From Margaritifera margaritifera (taxonomy: Eukaryota; Mollusca; Bivalvia; Unionida; Margaritiferidae), in contig JAQPZY010000984.1 of NCBI GenBank assembly GCA_029931535.1, positions 825,501 to 889,500 of the forward strand: DNA of 64,000 nucleotides. The letters run 5' to 3'. Below are positions 1 through 11,049 of this stretch, piece by piece; the stretch's first letter is position 1, and each line of letters opens with the position of its first letter. The position numbers and the translations under genes were made by a program. Below the pieces are notes generated by a model. It was not told the DNA's origin. It was given only the letters and a program-made list of their open reading frames with translations, and did not search any database.

Positions 1-683
1 AGTTACCTTGCAGAAAGCAAAGTTAGAAGGAAAGGAATCAGGGGAATGTAACTCTTTGAACTGAGACTAAACCCATAAAATGCACATACAAGTCTATGAG
101 ACTATGTTTATACCCATGTGATGATATTAGGTTATGTCAAGGGCCACAACTCTATTCAAAATGGAGTTGATGAGACAAAACATGTACATCTTGGACAATG
201 AGACAATGTACACAAGAAATTTCACCAGAATATATTTAATTTTTCCTGATCTATGCTGGTTACAAGGATCTACTGTAGTGGAGATGTAATATTAATGGTA
301 AACAAGGGCAATAACTCCATCAAATTTGGACATGAAAAGATGAAACCTTGAAAAGACACACCTACATGTAACTGACAATTCACCTCCTAAATGGCATCCA
401 AGTATGTGTAAGGGTTGCAGAGCTATGCTGGTTACAAGAAGGGTGAATGGACAGACAGACTAACAGATGGAAAAGGTGATTACTAAAGGGCTCCCACATC
501 TTGATGTGAAGCCCTAATTAATGACATCAGCCTAAATTTCTGTAATTTTGTTATGAATCAATCCTCTGTAAGTCATGACCCAGTCTAAATCTGCAAAATC
601 ATAAAAATCAAACATGTAATTTAAAAAAAATAAAAGAAATCAGCAATTCCTAATAATTTAACTATAAGAAATTTCACCATATA
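1..683. other. Gene-free flank, possibly old repeat
   Basis: I see no credible coding frame here. Two segments share the phrase ctatgctggttacaag (near 253 and 423), and 445-515 has the gacagacagac-type run often seen near the 3' ends of mollusc non-LTR elements, so a decayed retroelement tail is possible. The open frame at 621-863 minus has no family features. Confidence 0.3.
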
Positions 684-1710
684 CTGTAATGACAGTAATT
701 CTTGGAACAGGAAAAAATAACTTTTATTTTTCGTGTCCCAAGACTGGTATGCACGTAAAAAATATAACATTTTTGGTGTCCCAACACTTATAGACACAAA
801 AATGTCAAGACAAAATTGGCAAGATCGCCATACGTCATACAACAATGACCAGCTCTTGTTCAATTACCATGTCAATAAACTGTTATAAACTACTATGATT
901 GCTGTTAGGTTATTTATTTTGCATGTGCATATTATCTGATGTGTCCAACATGAAAAAAAATAAAGGTAAATAAAGACTTTATAATTCATGGGGTGCTCAT
1001 ACTGGTTTGGTTAAAGAGGGAATTTTGTTTGAAGGTAATGCTGGTACCCCTTTGTTCTACAACACTAATCCTTTTATGGCCTTTTACTACATAACATTAG
1101 CCCGATTACCGTAGCTGAGTAAACATGTACTTATTTAAAGGTCGTTTACATCAAAGCAAACTACCACTGCGTTATTATTGCAATTATTTTCAAAGCATTA
1201 ATTCTGAGACTTCTTTATCGTATTTTTGAGAAATTATTGAAGTTTAGTGTAGTGGTGCCTATGATTTGAAACCAAGAGATGTACTTCATTCAGCGCAAGT
1301 TAAAATCTTCAAAGTACATGCGGTGACACCATTATGTAAACAAGCTCACTATAAATGAGAGCGATTAACCCAAACTATTTTTGTTGTTGTAATACTGGTA
1401 CCACATTTTAATGAAACAGGCCTTTAAATTTTCAAGTCAGAAAATGTAATTACTGGTGACTCTGGACAATCGTTATGATAGTCCCTTAACAACCGCAGTC
1501 TTTTTTAAAAATAATGTTACGATCAATAAAATACGCTGAGCAATTAATAGAGAAAAAAACAATCTCAAAGGTGTCCAAAGACTTATAGTACATGAACAAA
1601 TTTCTATAATTTTGTGTCCTAACTTCTACAGGTCATAAAAAAAATTAGTTTTGACAATAATTATGGGTGTACCAAGACTTAAAGTGTCCCAAGACTTACC
1701 ATCATTACGG
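684..1710. mobile_element. TIR element with TA duplication
   Basis: The ends form imperfect terminal inverted repeats: CTGTAATGACAG... at 684 and, reading the other strand from 1,710, CCGTAATGATGG...; 21 of the first 26 positions agree. Both ends are flanked by TA (682-683 and 1,711-1,712). Inside, the phrase gtgtcccaagactt recurs near both ends, which extends the subterminal symmetry. No transposase frame survives, so this is a non-autonomous or decayed element of Tc1/mariner/pogo type by its TA target site. Confidence 0.65.
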
Positions 1711-1806
1711 TATATGGTATGTGACAAGTGCATTGTATACATAGTTATATTAGACATATTACAAAGGGACACTAAATACAAATGAGTCTGTTAATAACAA
1801 TATATG

Positions 1807-4800
1807 AAGGCTCATCTAAATTTGTTCCTTATGACACAATTAAAATTCTTAGATTGCTGTCCACTGGCACAAGGCTCATCAAAATTTGTTCCTCATGACA
1901 CAATTAAAATTCTTAGATTGCTGTCCACTGGCACAAGGCTCATCAAAATTTGTTTCTTATGACACAATTAAAATTCTTAGATTGCTGTCCACTGGCACAA
2001 GGCTCATCAAAATTTGTTTCTTATGACACAATTAAAATTCTTAGATTGCTGTCCACTGGCACAAGGCTCATCAAAATTTGTTTCTTATGACACAATTAAA
2101 ATTCTTAGATTGCTGTCCACTGGCACAAGGCTCATCAAAATTTGTTCCTTATGACACAATTAAAATTCTTAGATTGCTGTCCACTGGCACAAGGCTCATC
2201 AAAATTTGTTTCTTATGACACAATTAAAATTCTTAGATTGCTGTCCACTGGCACAAGGCTCATCAAAATTTGTTTCTTATGACACAATTAAAATTCTTAG
2301 ATTGCTGTCCACTGGCACAAGGCTCATCAAAATTTGTTTCTTATGACACAATTAAAATTCTTAGATTGCTGTCCACTGGCACAAGGCTCATCAAAATTTG
2401 TTCCTTATGACACAATTAAAATTCTTAGATTGCTGTCCACTGGCAAAAGGCTCATCTAAATTTGTTCCTTATGACACAATTAAAATTCTTAGATTGCTGT
2501 CCACTGGCACAAGGCTCATCAAAATTTGTTATTTATGACACAATTAAAATTCTTAGATTGCTGTCCACTGGCACAAGGCTCATCAAAATTTGTTCCTTAT
2601 GACACAATTAAAATTCTTAGATTGCTGTCCACTGGCACAAGGCTCATCAAAATTTGTTCCTTATGACACAATTAAAATTCTTAGATTGCTGTCCACTGGC
2701 ACAAGGCTCATCAAAATTTGTTTCTTATGACACAATTAAAATTCTTAGATTGCTGTCCACTGGCACAAGGCTCATCAAAATTTGTTCCTTATGACACAAT
2801 TAAAATTCTTAGATTGCTGTCCACTGGCACAAGGCTGATCAAAATTTGTTCCTTATGACACAATTAAAATTCTTAGATTGCTGTCCACTGGCACAAGGCT
2901 CATCAAAATTTGTTCCTCATGACACAATTAAAATTCTTAGATTGCTGTCCACTGGCAAAAGGCTCATCAAAATTTGTTCCTTATGACACAATTAAAATTC
3001 TTAGATTGCTGTCCACTGGCACAAGGCTCATCAAAATTTGTTTCTTATGACACAATTAAAATTCTTAGATTGCTGTCCACTGGCACAAGGCTCATCAAAA
3101 TTTGTTCCTTATGACACAATTAAAATTCTTAGATTGCTGTCCACTGGCACAAGGCTCATCAAAATTTGTTCCTTATGACACAATTAAAATTCTTAGATTG
3201 CTGTCCACTGGCACAAGGCTCATCAAAATTTGTTTCTTATGACACAATTAAAATTCTTAGATTGCTGTCCACTGGCACAAGGCTCATCAAAATTTGTTCC
3301 TTATGACACAATTAAAATTCTTAGATTGCTGTCCACTGGCACAAGGCTCATCAAAATTTGTTTCTTATGACACAATTAAAATTCTTAGATTGCTGTCCAC
3401 TGGCACAAGGCTCATCAAAATTTGTTTCTTATGACACAATTAAAATTCTTAGATTGCTGTCCACTGGCACAAGGCTCATCAAAATTTGTTTCTTATGACA
3501 CAATTAAAATTCTTAGATTGCTGTCCACTGGCACAAGGCTCATCAAAATTTGTTCCTTATGACACAATTAAAATTCTTAGATTGCTGTCCACTGGCAAAA
3601 GGCTCATCTAAATTTGTTCCTTATGACACAATTAAAATTCTTAGATTGCTGTCCACTGGCACAAGGCTCATCAAAATTTGTTATTTATGACACAATTAAA
3701 ATTCTTAGATTGCTGTCCACTGGCACAAGGCTCATCAAAATTTGTTCCTTATGACACAATTAAAATTCTTAGATTGCTGTCCACTGGCACAAGGCTCATC
3801 AAAATTTGTTCCTTATGACACAATTAAAATTCTTAGATTGCTGTCCACTGGCACAAGGCTCATCAAAATTTGTTTCTTATGACACAATTAAAATTCTTAG
3901 ATTGCTGTCCACTGGCACAAGGCTCATCAAAATTTGTTCCTTATGACACAATTAAAATTCTTAGATTGCTGTCCACTGGCACAAGGCTGATCAAAATTTG
4001 TTCCTTATGACACAATTAAAATTCTTAGATTGCTGTCCACTGGCACAAGGCTCATCAAAATTTGTTCCTCATGACACAATTAAAATTCTTAGATTGCTGT
4101 CCACTGGCAAAAGGCTCATCAAAATTTGTTCCTTATGACACAATTAAAATTCTTAGATTGCTGTCCACTGGCACAAGGCTCATCAAAATTTGTTTCTTAT
4201 GACACAATTAAAATTCTTAGATTGCTGTCCACTGGCACAAGGCTCATCAAAATTTGTTCCTTATGACACAATTAAATTCTTAGATTGCTGTCCACTGGCA
4301 CAAGGCTCATCAAAATTTGTTCCTTATGACACAATTAAAATTCTTAGATTGCTGTCCACTGGCACAAGGCTCATCAAAATTTGTTCCTTATGACACAATT
4401 AAAATTCTTAGATTGCTGTCCACTGGCACAAGGCTCATCAAAATTTGTTTCTTATGACACAATTAAAATTCTTAGATTGCTGTCCACTGGCACAAGGCTC
4501 ATCAAAATTTGTTTCTTATGACACAATTAAAATTCTTAGATTGCTGTCCACTGGCACAAGGCTCATCAAAATTTGTTCCTTATGACACAATTAAAATTCT
4601 TAGATTGCTGTCCACTGGCACAAGGCTCATCAAAATTTGTTCCTTATGACACAATTAAAATTCTTAGATTGCTGTCCACTGGCACAAGGCTCATCAAAAT
4701 TTGTTTCTTATGACACAATTAAAATTCTTAGATTGCTGTCCACTGGCACAAGGCTCATCAAAATTTGTTCCTTATGACACAATTAAAATTCTTAGATTGC

Positions 4801-7800
4801 TGTCCACTGGCACAAGGCTCATCAAAATTTGTTCCTTATGACACAATTAAAATTCTTAGATTGCTGTCCACTGGCACAAGGCTCATCAAAATTTGTTTCT
4901 TATGACACAATTAAAATTCTTAGATTGCTGTCCACTGGCACAAGGCTCATCAAAATTTGTTTCCTTATGACACAATTAAAATTCTTAGATTGCTGTCCAC
5001 TGGCACAAGGCTGATCAAAATTTGTTCCTTATGACACAATTAAAATTCTTAGATTGCTGTCCACTGGCACAAGGCTCATCAAAATTTGTTCCTTATGACA
5101 CAATTAAAATTCTTAGATTGCTGTCCACTGGCACAAGGCTCATCAAAATTTGTTCCTTATGACACAATTAAAATTCTTAGATTGCTGTCCACTGGCACAA
5201 GGCTCATCAAAATTTGTTTCTTATGACACAATTAAAATTCTTAGATTGCTGTCCACTGGCACAAGGCTCATCAAAATTTGTTCCTTATGACACAATTAAA
5301 ATTCTTAGATTGCTGTCCACTGGCACAAGGCTCATCAAAATTTGTTCCTTATGACACAATTAAAATTCTTAGATTGCTGTCCACTGGCACAAGGCTCATC
5401 AAAATTTGTTTCCTTATGACACAATTAAAATTCTTAGATTGCTGTCCACTGGCACAAGGCTCATCAAAATTTGTTCCTTATGACACAATTAAAATTCTTA
5501 GATTGCTGTCCACTGGCACAAGGCTCATCAAAATTTGTTTCCTTATGACACAATTTAAAATTCTTAGATTGCTGTCCACTGGCACAAGGCTCATCAAAAT
5601 TTGTTTCCTTATGACACAATTAAAATTCTTAGATTGCTGTCCACTGGCACAAGGCTCATCAAAATTTGTTCCTTATGACACAATTAAAATTCTTAGATTG
5701 CTGTCCACTGGCACAAGGCTCATCAAAATTTGTTCTTATGACACAATTAAAATTCTTAGATTGCTGTCCACTGGCACAAGGCTCATCAAAATTTGTTCTT
5801 ATGACACAATTAAAATTCTTAGATTGCTGTCCACTGGCACAAGGCTCATCAAAATTTGTTCCTTATGACACAATTAAAATTCTTAGATTGCTGTCCACTG
5901 GCACAAGGCTCATCAAAATTTGTTTCTTATGACACAATTAAAATTCATAGATTGCTGTCCACTGGCACATAGGCTCATCAAAATTTGTTCCTTATGACAC
6001 AATTAAAATTCTTAGATTGCTGTCCACTGGCACAAGGCTCATCAAAATTTGTTCCTTATGACACAATTAAAATTCTTAGATTGCTGGTCCACTGGCACAA
6101 GGCTCATCAAAATTTGTTTCTTATGACACAATTAAAATTCTTAGATTGCTGTCCACTGGCACAAGGCTCATCAAAATTTGTTCTTATGACACAATTAAAA
6201 TTCTTAGATTGCTGTCCACTGGCACAAGGCTCATCAAAATTTGTTCCTTATGACACAATTAAAATTCTTAGATTGCTGTCCACTGGCACAAGGCTCATCA
6301 AAATTTGTTTCTTATGACACAATTAAAATTCTTAGATTGCTGTCCACTGGCACAAGGCTCATCAAAATTTGTTCCTTATGACACAATTAAAATTCTTAGA
6401 TTGCTGTCCACTGGCACAAGGCTCATCAAAATTTGTTCCTTATGACACAATTAAAATTCTTAGATTGCTGTCCACTGGCACAAGGCTCATCAAAATTTGT
6501 TCTTATGACACAATTACAATTCTTAGATTGCTGTCCACTGGCACAAGGCTCATCAAAATTTGTTCTAATGACACAATTAAAATTCTTAGATTGCTGTCCA
6601 CTGGCACAAGGCTCATCAAAATTTGTTCCTTATGACACAATTAAAATTCTTAGATTGCTGTCCACTGGCACAAGGCTCATCAAAATTTGTTTCTTATGAC
6701 ACAATTAAAATTCTTAGATTGCTGTCCACTGGCACAAGGCTCATCAAAATTTGTTCCTTATGTCATAAGTAACAAATTCTGCTGTCCACTGGCACAAGGC
6801 TCATCAAAATTTGTTCCTTATGACACAATTAAAATTCTTAGATTGCTGTCCACTGGCACAAGGCTCATCAAAATTTGTTCTTATGACACAATTAAAATTC
6901 TTAGATTGCTGTCCACTGGCACAAGGCTCATCAAAATTTGTTTCTTATGACACAATTAAAATTCTTAGATTGCTGTCCACTGGCACAAGGCTCATCAAAA
7001 TTTGTTCCTTATGACACAATTAAAATTCTTAGATTGCTGTCCACTGGCACAAGGCTCATCAAAATTTGTTTCTTATGACACAATTAAAATTCTTAGATTG
7101 CTGTCCACTGGCACAAGGCTCATCAAAATTTGTTCCTTATGACACTATTAAAATTCTTAGATTGCTGTCCACTGGCACAAGGCTCATCAAAATTTGTTCT
7201 TATGACACAATTAAAATTCTTAGATTGCTGTCCACTGGCACAAGGCTCATCAAAATTTGTTCTTATGACACAATTAAAATTCTTAGATTGCTGTCCACTG
7301 CACAAGGCTCATCAAAATTTTGTTTCTTATGACACAATTAAAATTCTTAGATTGCTGTCCACTGGCACAAGGCTCATCAAAATTTGTTTCTTATGACACA
7401 ATTAAAATTCTTAGATTGCTGTCCACTGGCACAAGGCTCATCAAAATTTGTTCCTTATGACACAATTAAAATTCTTAGATTGCTGTCCACTGGCACAAGG
7501 CTCATCAAAATTTGTTTCTTATGACACAATTAAAATTCTTAGATTGCTGTCCACTGGCAAAAGGCTCATCAAAATTTGTTTCTTATGACACAATTAAAAT
7601 TCTTAGATTGCTGTCCACTGGCACAAGGCTCATCAAAATTTGTTTCTTATGACACAATTAAAATTCTTAGATTGCTGTCCACTGGCACAAGGCTCATCAA
7701 AATTTGTTCCTTATGACACAATTAAAATTCTTAGATTGCTGTCCACTGGCACAAGGCTCATCAAAATTTGTTCCTTATGACACAATTAAAATTCTTAGAT

Positions 7801-8088
7801 TGCTGTCCACTGGCACAAGGCTCATCAAAATTTGTTTCTTATGACACAATTAAAATTCTTAGATTGCTGTCCACTGGCACAAGGCTCATCAAAATTTGTT
7901 CCTTATGACACAATTAAAATTCTTAGATTGCTGTCCACTGGCACAAGGCTCATCAAAATTTGTTTCTTATGACACAATTAAAATTCTTAGATTGCTGTCC
8001 ACTGGCACAAGGCTCATCAAAATTTGTTTCTTATGACACAATTAAAATTCTTAGATTGCTGTCCACTGGCACAAGGCTCATCAAAATT
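1807..8088. repeat. 64-bp satellite array, about 98 units
   Basis: Head-to-tail units of 64 bp run without interruption; each holds ttatgacacaattaaaa, ttagattgctgtccactgg and cacaaggctcatcaaaa. Units differ mainly in the linker before tatgac (ttcctt, tttctt, ttattt, tttcctt, ttctt) and in rare markers (ggcaaaagg, ctcatctaa, ggctgatc, cctcatgac). The marker order repeats every 18 units (1,152 bp) between about 2,080 and 4,380. From about 5,400 units of 63 and 65 bp become common. As 64 is not a multiple of three, the open frames in the array are by-products. It lies downstream of the MGST3-like first exon on the minus strand, so probably inside that gene's first intron. Confidence 0.97.
2080..4380. 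repeat. Higher-order repeat, two copies of 18 units
   Basis: Rare variants recur exactly 1,152 bp apart: ggcaaaagg with ctcatctaa at 2,441 and 3,593, ttattt at 2,529 and 3,681, ggctgatc at 2,831 and 3,983, and a second ggcaaaagg at 2,953 and 4,105. The linker types between them follow the same order. This indicates duplication of a block of 18 units, not unit-by-unit turnover. Confidence 0.9.
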
Positions 8089-8471
8089 GCTATGACTGAC
8101 TCTCTTTTATCCACCAGAATTCCAGGAATTGTTTGTGCATAATTGCCAATTTTAAAATAATTTAAAATAATAAAAACCAAACAAAAGAAAAACTACCTAC
8201 CTATCCCTAGCTAATAAACTTCTGGGTCAAAGAATAGCAAACCTAGAATATTTTAAGGATGGCCATATCACAAAATTTTATTTTAGTATTGATGAATAAA
8301 TAGATGAATCAGACAGCGGAGGTTTCATTAACAATTTGTTATATGTTTGAATTTGCTAAATCCACATTTGCTATAAATGAGTTCTATTGTTGTAGTCCCA
8401 ATCTATTAAATATAACAAATGTTCATGTCAACAAAATATGAAATCTACTACATGTCCCAACAGTAAACAGT

Positions 8472-8496
8472 AAAAAAAAAAAAAAAAAAAAAAAAA
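8472..8496. repeat. Poly(A) run of 25
   Basis: An uninterrupted run of A directly precedes the first copy of the duplicated module that starts at 8,498. It could be the tail of a minus-to-plus retrotransposed sequence or simple slippage. Between the satellite end (8,089) and this run there is only AT-rich sequence with no gene. Confidence 0.8.
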
Positions 8497-8497
8497 G

Positions 8498-9186
8498 CAC
8501 TCAGAGCAGTCAAAATGCACCTGCCACCGAGCCATTACTACTGAGAGTCAGATGAGCCGCTATAAGTATTGTGAAGGAATACAAAGTCTAAATGTTGCTA
8601 TTGGGAATCAAACCCCGTTCATCTGTCTTGCAGTCAGGTGCACAATAAGACAAGACTAAACAATCTAGACTAGTAAGTAGGGGTGAAAAGATTCATCGAT
8701 ATATCGATGCATCAATACTTTTGCCATATCGATACAAGAGGTGAAGAATTGATACAAAACAATACTTACCCTATATAAGTTAGTTTAATCTTCAGCAGTC
8801 ATGAATAATTATGTCATTTGCCTTTTGTTCTTTAAACTGAGAATCGATAATGTATCGTATCGTTGGCTGTGTATCATGAATCATATCGATACGTGGCACA
8901 GGTGTATCATTTCACCCCTACTAGTAAGTGCCTTTATATACCTCAAGCACTTCACTCCTCCCCACCCCTTACTTTGACATTTATCCTTGAATGTCACCCA
9001 GATTCACCACTCAGAGCAGTCAAAATGCATTTGCCACCATGCCACCACTGCTGACAGTCTGACAAACCCTCAAATGTAATTGTAAGGGAATACAAAGTCT
9101 GAATGTCTCTATTGGGAACTGAATCCAGTTCATCTGTCTTGCAGGCTTGTGCACACAATACCAGTAAGCTAAAAGGTCTGGAGCAG
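8498..9186. repeat. Duplicated ~170-bp module (direct)
   Basis: A module beginning cactcagagcagtcaaaatgca occurs at 8,498-8,669 and again at 9,008-9,180, offset 510 bp and clearly diverged. Shared blocks include gaatacaaagtct and ttcatctgtcttgca. Related sequence (ttatatacctcaa) follows both copies. The hAT-type MITE at 8,678-8,920 sits just after the first copy. No coding frame. Confidence 0.8.
8678..8920. mobile_element. hAT-type MITE, 243 bp
   Basis: Terminal inverted repeats taggggtgaaa (8,678-8,688) and tttcaccccta (8,910-8,920) are flanked by a perfect 8-bp direct repeat, ctagtaag (8,670-8,677 and 8,921-8,928). An 8-bp duplication is characteristic of hAT transposases. The interior is rich in atcgat/atcgata motifs in partly palindromic arrangement and has no coding frame, so it was moved by a transposase encoded elsewhere. 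Confidence 0.9.
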
Positions 9187-9553
9187 CTAGGCTGATTACC
9201 AAATGGCCTTATATACCTCAACTACTACACTTTAAATCAAGGGCATACAGTCTAATCTATCGAGGCATTATACGATGGCAGATCTACATCTATGTTATAT
9301 GAACCTGGATGTACATTATATTTCTTGGGTGATTTGGGAAAGGGACCTAGGGCCAAACATTTGGGGAAAAATTCTGACTAACTGGGAACAAAATTTTCAT
9401 GTGTAAATTGCTGAAACTGCTAATTCTAAATGATTTTCAAATATTTCTGACTGGGAAAGAGGTCCATTATCAGGACCTGAGGATCCCTTAAAAAAAATTG
9501 TATGTGCATGAATACAGGATTGCAGGTCTATCAAATTGGTTTAATATACATGC

Positions 9554-9691
9554 CTTAACTTCATACTTCTTTCTGGCCACTCCAACATTCCATGCCATCC
9601 ATGAGGTGACCAAGGTGCTACCCAGGGCTGTGAAAATCACATAACCATAGTCTTCAGGAAGGCACTCCACAAATTTGGACATGGCTGCCAT
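9554..9691 (-). CDS. MGST3: MGST3-like first coding exon
   Basis: Partial gene for a microsomal glutathione S-transferase 3-like membrane protein (MAPEG family), which conjugates glutathione to or reduces lipid hydroperoxides in the endoplasmic reticulum membrane. The exon encodes 46 residues. The chosen ATG at 9,691 has A at -3 and G at +4; a second ATG lies three codons on, and an in-frame ATG ten codons upstream is less likely. Seen in the sequence: a YGYVIFTALGS block opening the first membrane helix, then WMAWNVGVARKKYEVK, matching the usual MGST3 exon end after the basic ARKKY motif. The exon ends in phase 0 at AAG followed by GCATGT, that is a GC rather than GT donor. No later exon was found in 1-9,553, so the rest should lie beyond the left edge, past the 64-bp satellite. 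It could also be a stranded exon of a broken copy. Confidence 0.72.
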
Positions 9692-11049
9692 TTTGACAAA
9701 CCTGACTGTATTTTTGTTCACAGGAAACTGTTTAATGAAATGGAAGCAAATATAAAATAAAAGTTTTCAATAAAATGAAAAGAAAAGAGGGAAGAAAAGA
9801 AAATTGTCATGAATGTATAAAGTTTGAGCTCCATTGTTTGAGTAGAGCAGTCCCCCACTACAACAATTATTTTGGGGTACATTGTGTTTTCTTTTATTCG
9901 CATGATATGTTATTCAAGCTTCTTTAATAATCTGAGTAAGGAATTCATCATATTTGCTATTTTCAATAGCGATGTTTTACAGCAAAGGACCACCACTATT
10001 ATTATTGGTATAGCCTCATGGTACCAGTTGCTGAAAAATATTATGTAGTTCCGACATGACACTGAAAAAAGATTTATTATCAATAAGAATATGATTAAAT
10101 ATCCATGAATAATATCTCAACTATCTTTTGAATGTAATTTGGTTCATACAGAATGAATCATACGAGTCCAAAATTTTATTATTGCGAGTGAGTGTATGTT
10201 AGAACAACTGGAACAATGCCGTTGCTAACTCCCATGGAGCCAGTTACTGAATGACACTTAAATAACAATATTTCCCCAGCATTTACATTTCTGGAATAAG
10301 AACTGAACATATATGACACTTTTCAGTACCCGATATCATCCAGAAAGATATTTTAAAAAATGTAATGCAAATTTCAAAACAGCACAGACATTTCTGTGTC
10401 TACATTAGCCCATGTCTAGTAATCATGTTATAACTTAGGGAAATAAAGAATACTATGTAAATATATGTACTTCTTTTAGATTTCATTGATATTAATTTTT
10501 TCACTTTTATGTTGACAACGCGCATTTTTAAAAACATTTTATGATGCTAACGTGTGCTTACTCCGATGCTATCAAAAATTTCTGTGGAGATTACCATTTC
10601 TGTATATGCTGTATGTCTATGTATGTATGTGCCTGCCTGGCTGTATTAAATTGAAACTTTGTACCGCAACCATGGCAAATACACCGTAAAATGCTCACTA
10701 TTCCCCTTTCATGATTTTCAGTATGCAAGGCTACAGGACTGCCAACATGTTCCGCTATCTTCTGGGTTTCTTCACATAAAGCAGAGTGAGTTGAGATGTC
10801 AATGACATGCTACAGACTGTTTTATTTAAAAAGTAGTATTTTTACGATTATGATAAAACACATACAGATTCCTATTATGCTGAACTGAAATGCAGCACAC
10901 AACAATGTTGGTAACTTTCTCTTCAGCTGATATCCTTTTTATCTTTATCAATTGATATGGTGGTCACCTAATATTGCCGCTATGAGACTGTTCCACCTTC
11001 CTGTCTCTTGATACACATAAATCCCTTATGGTTTGCCTTTATTTGTGAT
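9692..11049. other. Gene-free, upstream of MGST3-like exon
   Basis: AT-rich sequence without credible coding frames. It would hold the promoter and 5' untranslated region of the MGST3-like gene on the minus strand, but I cannot point to a specific element. Small imperfect repeats (accagttgctgaa / agccagttactgaa near 10,020 and 10,235) are the only structure seen. Confidence 0.4.

Noticed and set aside
1807..8088. Regular repeats resembling a CRISPR array
   Set aside because: Units are contiguous, without unique spacers, and the genome is eukaryotic.
4190..8142. Many overlapping 60-196 codon frames with repeated peptide
   Set aside because: They are frames of the 64-bp satellite. The unit is not a multiple of three, so every frame opens for a few units; no signal of a gene.
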